A stretch of 64,000 nt of DNA, from positions 24,037,770-24,101,769 of the forward strand of contig NC_091165.1 in assembly GCF_040958095.1 (NCBI RefSeq). Reading direction: 5' to 3'. The position numbers and the translations under genes were made by a program. Positions 58,975-64,000 of this stretch are shown here, piece by piece (position 1 is the first letter of the stretch; each line of letters opens with the position of its first letter). The notes beneath the pieces are model-generated. The model saw only the letters and a list, made by a program, of their open reading frames with translations. It was not told where the DNA came from and ran no database searches. The stretch comes from Procambarus clarkii. Lineage: Eukaryota > Arthropoda > Malacostraca > Decapoda > Cambaridae.

Positions 58975-60185
58975 GGAGGCCGCTGTTAATAGTCGGCGGA
59001 TGGGTGAGGGTGGGCGGGGGAGGCCGCTGTTAATAGTCGGTGGATGGGTGAGGGTGGGCGGGGGAGGCCGCTGTTAATAGTCGGTGGATGGGTGAGGGTG
59101 GGCGGGGGAGGCCGCTGTTAATAGTCGGCGGATGGGTGAGGGTGGGCGGGGAGGCCGCGGGCAATAGTAGGCGGATGGGTGAGGGTGGGCGGGGGAGGCC
59201 GCTGTTAATAGTCGGTGGATGGGTGAGGGTGGGCGGGGGAGGCCGCTGTTAATAGTCGGCGGATGGGTGAGGGTGGGCGGGGGAGGCCGCTGTTAATAGT
59301 AGGCGGATGGGTGAGGGTGGGCGGGGGAGGCCGCTGTTAATAGTCGGTGGATGGGTGAGGGTGGGCGGGGGAGGCCGCTGTTAATAGTCGGCGGATGGGT
59401 GAGGGTGGGCGGGGGAGGCCGCTGTTAATAGTCGGCGGATGGGTGAGGGTGGGCGGGGGAGGCCGCGGGTAATAGTAGGCGGACGGGTGAGGGTGGGCGG
59501 GGGAGGCCGCGGGTAATAGTAGGCGGACGGGTGAGGGTGGGCGGGGGAGGCCGCGGGCAATAGTAGGCGGACGGGTGAGGGTGGGCGGGGGAGGCCGCGG
59601 GCAATAGTAGGCGGACGGGTGAGGGTGGGCGGGGGAGGCCGCGGGCAATAGTAGGCGGACGGGTGAGGGTGGGCGGGGGAGGCCGCGGGCAATAGTAGGC
59701 GGACGGGTGAGGGTGGGCGGGGGAGGCCGCGGGCAATAGTAGGCGGACGGGTGAGGGTGGGCGGGGGAGGCCGCGGGCAATAGTAGGCGGACGGGTGAGG
59801 GTGGGCGGGGGAGGCCGCGGGCAATAGTAGGCGGACGGGTGAGGGCGGGCGGGGGAGGCCGCGGGCAATAGTAGGCGGACGGGTGAGGGTGGGCGGGGGA
59901 GGCCGCGGGCAATAGTAGGCGGACGGGTGAGGGCGGGCGAGGGAGGCCGCGGGTAATAGTAGGCGGACGGGTGAGGGTGGGCGGGGGAGGCCGCGGGCAA
60001 TAGTAGGCGGACGGGTGAGGGTGGGCGGGGGAGGCCGCGGGCAATAGTAGGCGGACGGGTGAGGGTGGGCGGGGGAGGCCGCGGGCAATAGTAGGCGGAC
60101 GGGTGAGGGTGGGCGGGGGAGGCAGCGGGTAATAGTAGGCGGACGGGTGAGGGTGGGCGGGGGAGGCCGCGGGTAATAGTCGGCA
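58975..60185. repeat. 44-bp G-rich minisatellite, about 27 units
   Basis: Unit GGCGGACGGGTGAGGGTGGG then CGGGGGAGGCCGCGGGCAAT and AGTA; 59611 to 59655 shows the 44-bp spacing. The left part (to about 59465) uses a variant with GCTGTTAATAGTCGG and GATGGG, the right part GCGGGCAATAGTAGG and GACGGG. Every unit contains GGGTGAGGGTGGGCGGGGG. The minus-strand proline-rich frames here are repeat artefacts. Confidence 0.95.
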
Positions 60186-60240
60186 GGTTGGAAAGGCTGC
60201 GAATAATAGTCGGCGGGCGGGCGGGGGCGGTGGCTGAAGG

Positions 60241-60409
60241 TGGCAGCGGGTGGGACGAGGGCGACAGTGCTGTAGTGTTGTCACCCACTGTGCCTGTGTC
60301 CCCCACCCGGAGTGGTAGACTCATCATCTCTACCACTGATGCCTCTTGCTTGAATTCATCCCCGTCGTTAACTTTCCTCTACTTATTGTCATCCTCATTC
60401 TCAATCTAG
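60241..60409 (+). other. Possible terminal coding exon of SPPL2
   Basis: Directly after the G-rich minisatellite, an open frame reads DEGDSAVVLSPTVPVSPTRS and GRLIISTTDAS and ends at TAG (60407-60409). GGTGGCAG just upstream could be an acceptor, and an AATAAA-like sequence lies near 60873-60880. Composition is coding-like and differs from the flanking repeat, but nothing links it to exon 12 directly. Confidence 0.3.
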
Positions 60410-60991
60410 CTTTTAATTTCAGGCCCTCTCCCCATTTAAATTTGCTCATCTTCCTGTCGACCCTTCACTCTTAAAAAAGAAAAGAGAAAAAAACTGTAGC
60501 TTCTGTCAACTGGAGCAAGCGGAGAGTCCTAGGCCTGTAAATAGTTTCACATTTAAGAGGTCCTCATTCACATTCCTACGATCCTCCCGAATTGGCAGCC
60601 TCATTTTACACACGTCTTACATAGCCTTCCCGGTTTGGTGCCTTCTTTTGATAATTACTTCAATACTTTACACACGTCTGTCTAAAGTCGTCCTTGTGCT
60701 TGTTTCTGTCCATCTGTTAATGTTTACATTCCGAAATCTATGTGATAAGTTTTCTATTTATTTAGATGTAAGTTTTACTAATGCATACATTACTCATTTG
60801 GCATTATATTGATTTATATTTTAGTCATCGTTTAGATTTGTTACGTTTTATTCTGTATTGATCTAAAAACAAAATAAAAAAAATTCTTATATGTAATTTT
60901 GCTTATTTAGGATATACTTTATATTAACAAAAATAAAAATTGGCTATAAATTAATTATATTTAAATTTGTGCTTAGTTTATCAGGATGAAC

Positions 60992-61027
60992 AAAATGCGG
61001 CCAACATTGTGTTGTTGGCCGCATTTT
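60992..61027. other. Perfect 15-bp GC-rich hairpin
   Basis: Arms AAAATGCGGCCAACA (60992-61006) and TGTTGGCCGCATTTT (61013-61027) with a 6-base loop, set in very AT-rich DNA some 600 bp after the possible SPPL2 terminal exon. Confidence 0.9.
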
Positions 61028-61029
61028 AA

Positions 61030-61979
61030 TCATTTAACAATTTAATAACTACATTCTCACTCAGCCATATTAATTCTCCTTTGGACGCATCAAATTAAAG
61101 GATCTATTAACACGTTTATCCCCAAAATTGCGTAATGGTATGGTGTAAGTTTCCCCCTGAGGAAGGGGGTGCTGGCAAGGGTAAAGCTAGCACTTGGTGA
61201 TGATGGAACAGTATTTACAATGAAACGATTGTTTGTTGCTAGAGTTTCAGGATGTATTACCCCCTCCCCCACATGACTGGATATTTGTGAACTCGTTGGG
61301 TTTTTGCATAATGGTGAGGACGGAGCTGTTCTCTAGAAACTAGCATGAACAGAATTAGAAACTAAGGTTGTTCTTCTCAAAGTTACACGAACTCAGGCCA
61401 CCGGAATAGCAGCCTTGTACTAATATCCACAGAGCCAGCAGGTATAGTATGTGAGCGAGGAAGGTTTTTTCTACCACAGACGTGGCCATTCATTTATACA
61501 CTGCTGTCCTGCATATATACATTCTTCTCTCGGCCAGAAAGGTAAGTGATGGGGGAGAGAGTGATGCACTAGATGGCGCTCCGTGGACCACTTAGTTCCA
61601 CTGGTGCTTTGCCGTCCTCCACTGCAAACATCCATTTCAACTGTGTTTACAGTATGTGCCTCTACAGTTTCGTGGAGTAATCTCATGGAGACCTATTACT
61701 AACATCAAGATGGACGTCCTTTTGCCTAACCATTCACGCCGTAACCAAAATCCAACATCTGTTGTACCTCTTCTTTACCAAATACAAGACAATCGAGATT
61801 TGGTGTTGCCTACACACACACTAATGATTACCATTAATCATTAGTTGTCTTGAGCTCTTGGTTGATTTAAGCTCTTGACTGTCTTGAGTTCGTTTGTTTG
61901 CAGCCTTTACTTGTATCGAGTTCGTGATTGCCTTGAACCCCTGGTTGTGTTCATTCCCTGGTCGTCTTGCTGCCATTTC

Positions 61980-62018
<39 letters not shown>

Positions 62019-62160
62019 ACAGGATATCAAGTCGCGAAGGTCGTGGGAGTGTTCATAGGACCGAGTAGTTAACAGTTCAGCTGACTGGCAGATTAACAGT
62101 GGATATCACGGATTGAAACAATAACGGTAATACAGTCGGGTTTGTTCTCGACTTTGCAAT
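61030..62160. other. Unassigned sequence after the 60.99-kb hairpin
   Basis: Short minus frames such as HPETLATNNRFIVNTVPSSP (61.1-61.27 kb) and the stretch at 61471-61686 look transposon-like, but I do not recognise the family. The poly-T run at 61985 lies here. Confidence 0.4.
61985..62013. repeat. Poly-T run
   Basis: About 29 T on the plus strand. Could be the poly-A end of a minus-strand retroposed copy, but the neighbouring sequence is not recognised. Confidence 0.85.
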
Positions 62161-62164
62161 CTGG

Positions 62165-62310
62165 AATTCGCCTAGCATTAAATAGGTACCCAGGGGTTAG
62201 TCAGTTTGTTATGGGGTTGCATCCTGGGGAGGGTCAGTAGTTCGACCTTGAGGGGACCTTGTTATATATACACTGGCTGCCTATTCCCGACACAATAAAT
62301 TATTGTTATA
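62165..62310 (+). repeat. Partial SINE family A variant
   Basis: TAAATAGGTACCCAGGGGTT and TTGCATCCTGGGGAGGGTCA, then CACTGGCTGCCTATTCCCGA. The end differs from 58.6 kb but agrees with the 2.2-kb copy. Confidence 0.7.
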
Positions 62311-62754
62311 CCACGACCCTCAAAGAACAGCAAGGGAACGTAATGAGTTGACAGGTTACACACCCAGTAAATGCAAATGTAAATTCTTTTGAATAAACAT
62401 TGATTAATATCCGCACCTTAGCATATTTATTGTTACATTAACGCTATAGATGGAAAATAAATACAAAGTTATTTTTGAAAATATGAAAATATAATTTTAA
62501 GCGCAACGTTATTGATTGGTATTTTAACTGAGGTGGCCAGATGTGGCGAGAATGGTGTCGGCAGTTGACGAGAGTAGGACCTGAGACGGCAGCCAGCCTA
62601 ACCTCACGCTACTTGTCTTATTCTCCTCAGATAAGAGTAGGAAATTCTTAGACCACAGGAAAGTAAGCTCTTGATTTTGGTAAATGTTGATATATTACAG
62701 ATTTACAGGCATTTTGAGAACTGAAGACATGCCTAATAAAAAATATCGGCGTAT

Positions 62755-62900
62755 TGAATTGAAATTGAAATAAGTTTATTGAGGTAAAATACACACAAAG
62801 GGATGCGGTAGCTCAAGCTATTATTCTCACCCCGTTCAGTACAACGTGTTATACATATATAGACACACATCACAATAAACATATTGCCAAATATTCTGAT
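62755..62900 (-). repeat. ATTGAA-tailed non-LTR 3' end
   Basis: TTGAATTGAAATTGAAATAA and GGGATGCGGTAGCTCAAGCT followed by TTCTCACCCCGTTCAGTACA. Same family as 21970 and as the 2264-2379 insert. Confidence 0.8.
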
Positions 62901-63269
62901 AAATATATACATTTCCTCCTTTATCGGCGTATTAGTGGAAATTAAATAATCACTAGAGGTTAGTGATTAAAACAAACAATCGAAAAATAAAATAACTCGA
63001 AGTTTACTGATAAATGCGTTAATAATAATAGAATATTTTTCTGGCCATCTAATGCTTAATGACACTAAAACATGTTTGGTGACTAACATTCTTGATTTTT
63101 TGGGTGGGGGGGGGGGAGGAATTTTACTCGTGGAGACAGATGGCACGGTTATTGTGGGTGGCGCGTTATGTGGCAGTTCAGTGCCTAATGATATTAAAAC
63201 AAGTCTAGTCAGTAAATCGTTAAATCGTGCTATTTCGTGTATCTGTGTGATCTTTTGGGCTGGAGAATA

Positions 63270-63436
63270 AGTGGTAGGAGAGGAGTGGGTAGAGCGAGGT
63301 AGCTGCTGGAGACGGCGGGGGCGGCGCAGCCATCTCTGCTAGTGGAATCATAATCAAGAGTGACGTCACCATGGAGGGTGGGCAGCCAGGCACGTCCCAG
63401 ACTGACATACCGGGGCACCTAAACTATTTTACCTAG
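63270..63436 (+). promoter_or_regulatory. GC-rich patch with perfect CRE next to an ATG
   Basis: TGACGTCA (63361-63368) is followed at once by CCATGG. The frame from 63371 reads MEGGQPGTSQTDIPGHLNYF and stops at a TAG (63434-63436). The GGCGGGGGCGGCGCAGCC stretch (63315-63332) is unusual for this AT-rich region. It could be the start of a further gene, with a splice donor inside the short frame, but none is convincing. Confidence 0.3.
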
Positions 63437-64000
63437 TCAACTTGCTAATTACTGGTCTCTGGCCCTCGGGATCATCGACGCCTTGTTATAAGAGCTGGGG
63501 AAGCATGATCGTGAAGGCTAATTTTATAGCTTCTGTTTGAGAGTAACTTGCAATTTCAGGTTCAAGTTTTTTGCAGGCGAAGGTCGATCTAATTTAATTC
63601 CAAGTGCTCTCACTATTTTACTTAAGGCAAACCGTCACAAGGCTCAACAAAAGTTGTACGATTAAATTGCAAGCGCTTGTATGTGGCCATTTTTGTTTAT
63701 ATTTTGTGAGGGTATAGTATAGTTTGTTGCTGGCAAAATATTTATATTTTTCACAGCTCTTGCTATAACATCACCCTGGCGATTGTGCTGCCATCAAACA
63801 CTTTTCATTGTTAATTATACAATTTCCCACTACGGTTTTGCATTCCCTTCAGCCAGATGTTCTCGCCTCATTATACGTAACCTAACCGACAGATTTCTAA
63901 TTTTAGTCGCTCATCAGTCTACTGTATTTTGAAGTGACATTTCTTTAAATTTAAATTTTTTTCAATATTTTTTTCCAACTCTTTATTTTGACACCAACAT

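Noticed and set aside
59337-60336. Proline-rich 235-315-codon frames on the minus strand resembling an extensin-like protein
   Set aside because: The 44-bp unit has no stop in any minus frame, so all three frames are open. No start context, splice signals or non-repeat domain.

Overview
The window is animal nuclear DNA, most likely from a decapod crustacean, plausibly a freshwater crayfish. I infer this from the intron-rich genes, the dense simple repeats, and tRNA-derived SINEs and non-LTR fragments of types I associate with decapods. No prokaryotic genes, CRISPR array or complete virus is visible. Nearly all long open frames are translated microsatellites, minisatellites or transposon pieces.

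Two host genes can be rebuilt exon by exon. They are transcribed away from each other. On the minus strand, 7508-19522, lies an SLC35B1 orthologue (ER nucleotide/ATP transporter): nine coding exons that join in frame to exactly 990 nt (329 aa). Its last intron has a GC donor and holds a pogo/Tigger/jerky-like transposase relic. On the plus strand, from 35031, lies a signal peptide peptidase-like 2 (SPPL2) intramembrane aspartyl protease. Eleven firm exons give 516 codons with a signal peptide, a protease-associated (PA) region and the catalytic motifs YD, GFGD and PAL. A twelfth small exon is probable. The cytoplasmic C-terminus lies somewhere in low-complexity sequence between 55.3 and 60.4 kb and is not settled.

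The 15 kb between the two gene starts (19.6-35 kb) is mostly mobile DNA: 3' ends of several non-LTR families, a nearly intact reverse transcriptase with one internal stop (24.8-26.8 kb), a MULE-like transposase fragment, a possible solo LTR, a compact LTR element with apparently identical 336-bp LTRs and a 4-bp target duplication (28.9-30.8 kb), a 1-kb CT-rich tract, and a six-copy 42-bp minisatellite that arose inside a retrotransposon 3' region. Older, decayed non-LTR fragments sit inside SPPL2 introns.

From 56 to 60.2 kb the DNA is pyrimidine-rich and then becomes a 1.2-kb, 44-bp minisatellite whose every unit carries a G-quadruplex motif on the SPPL2 sense strand. The last 3.5 kb holds a strong hairpin, repeat fragments and a GC-rich patch with a perfect CRE next to an ATG, possibly the 5' end of another gene. 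I did not find a clearly new biological system. The most interesting items are the G4 minisatellite, the short LTR element, the GC-AG intron and the SPPL2 tandem splice donor.
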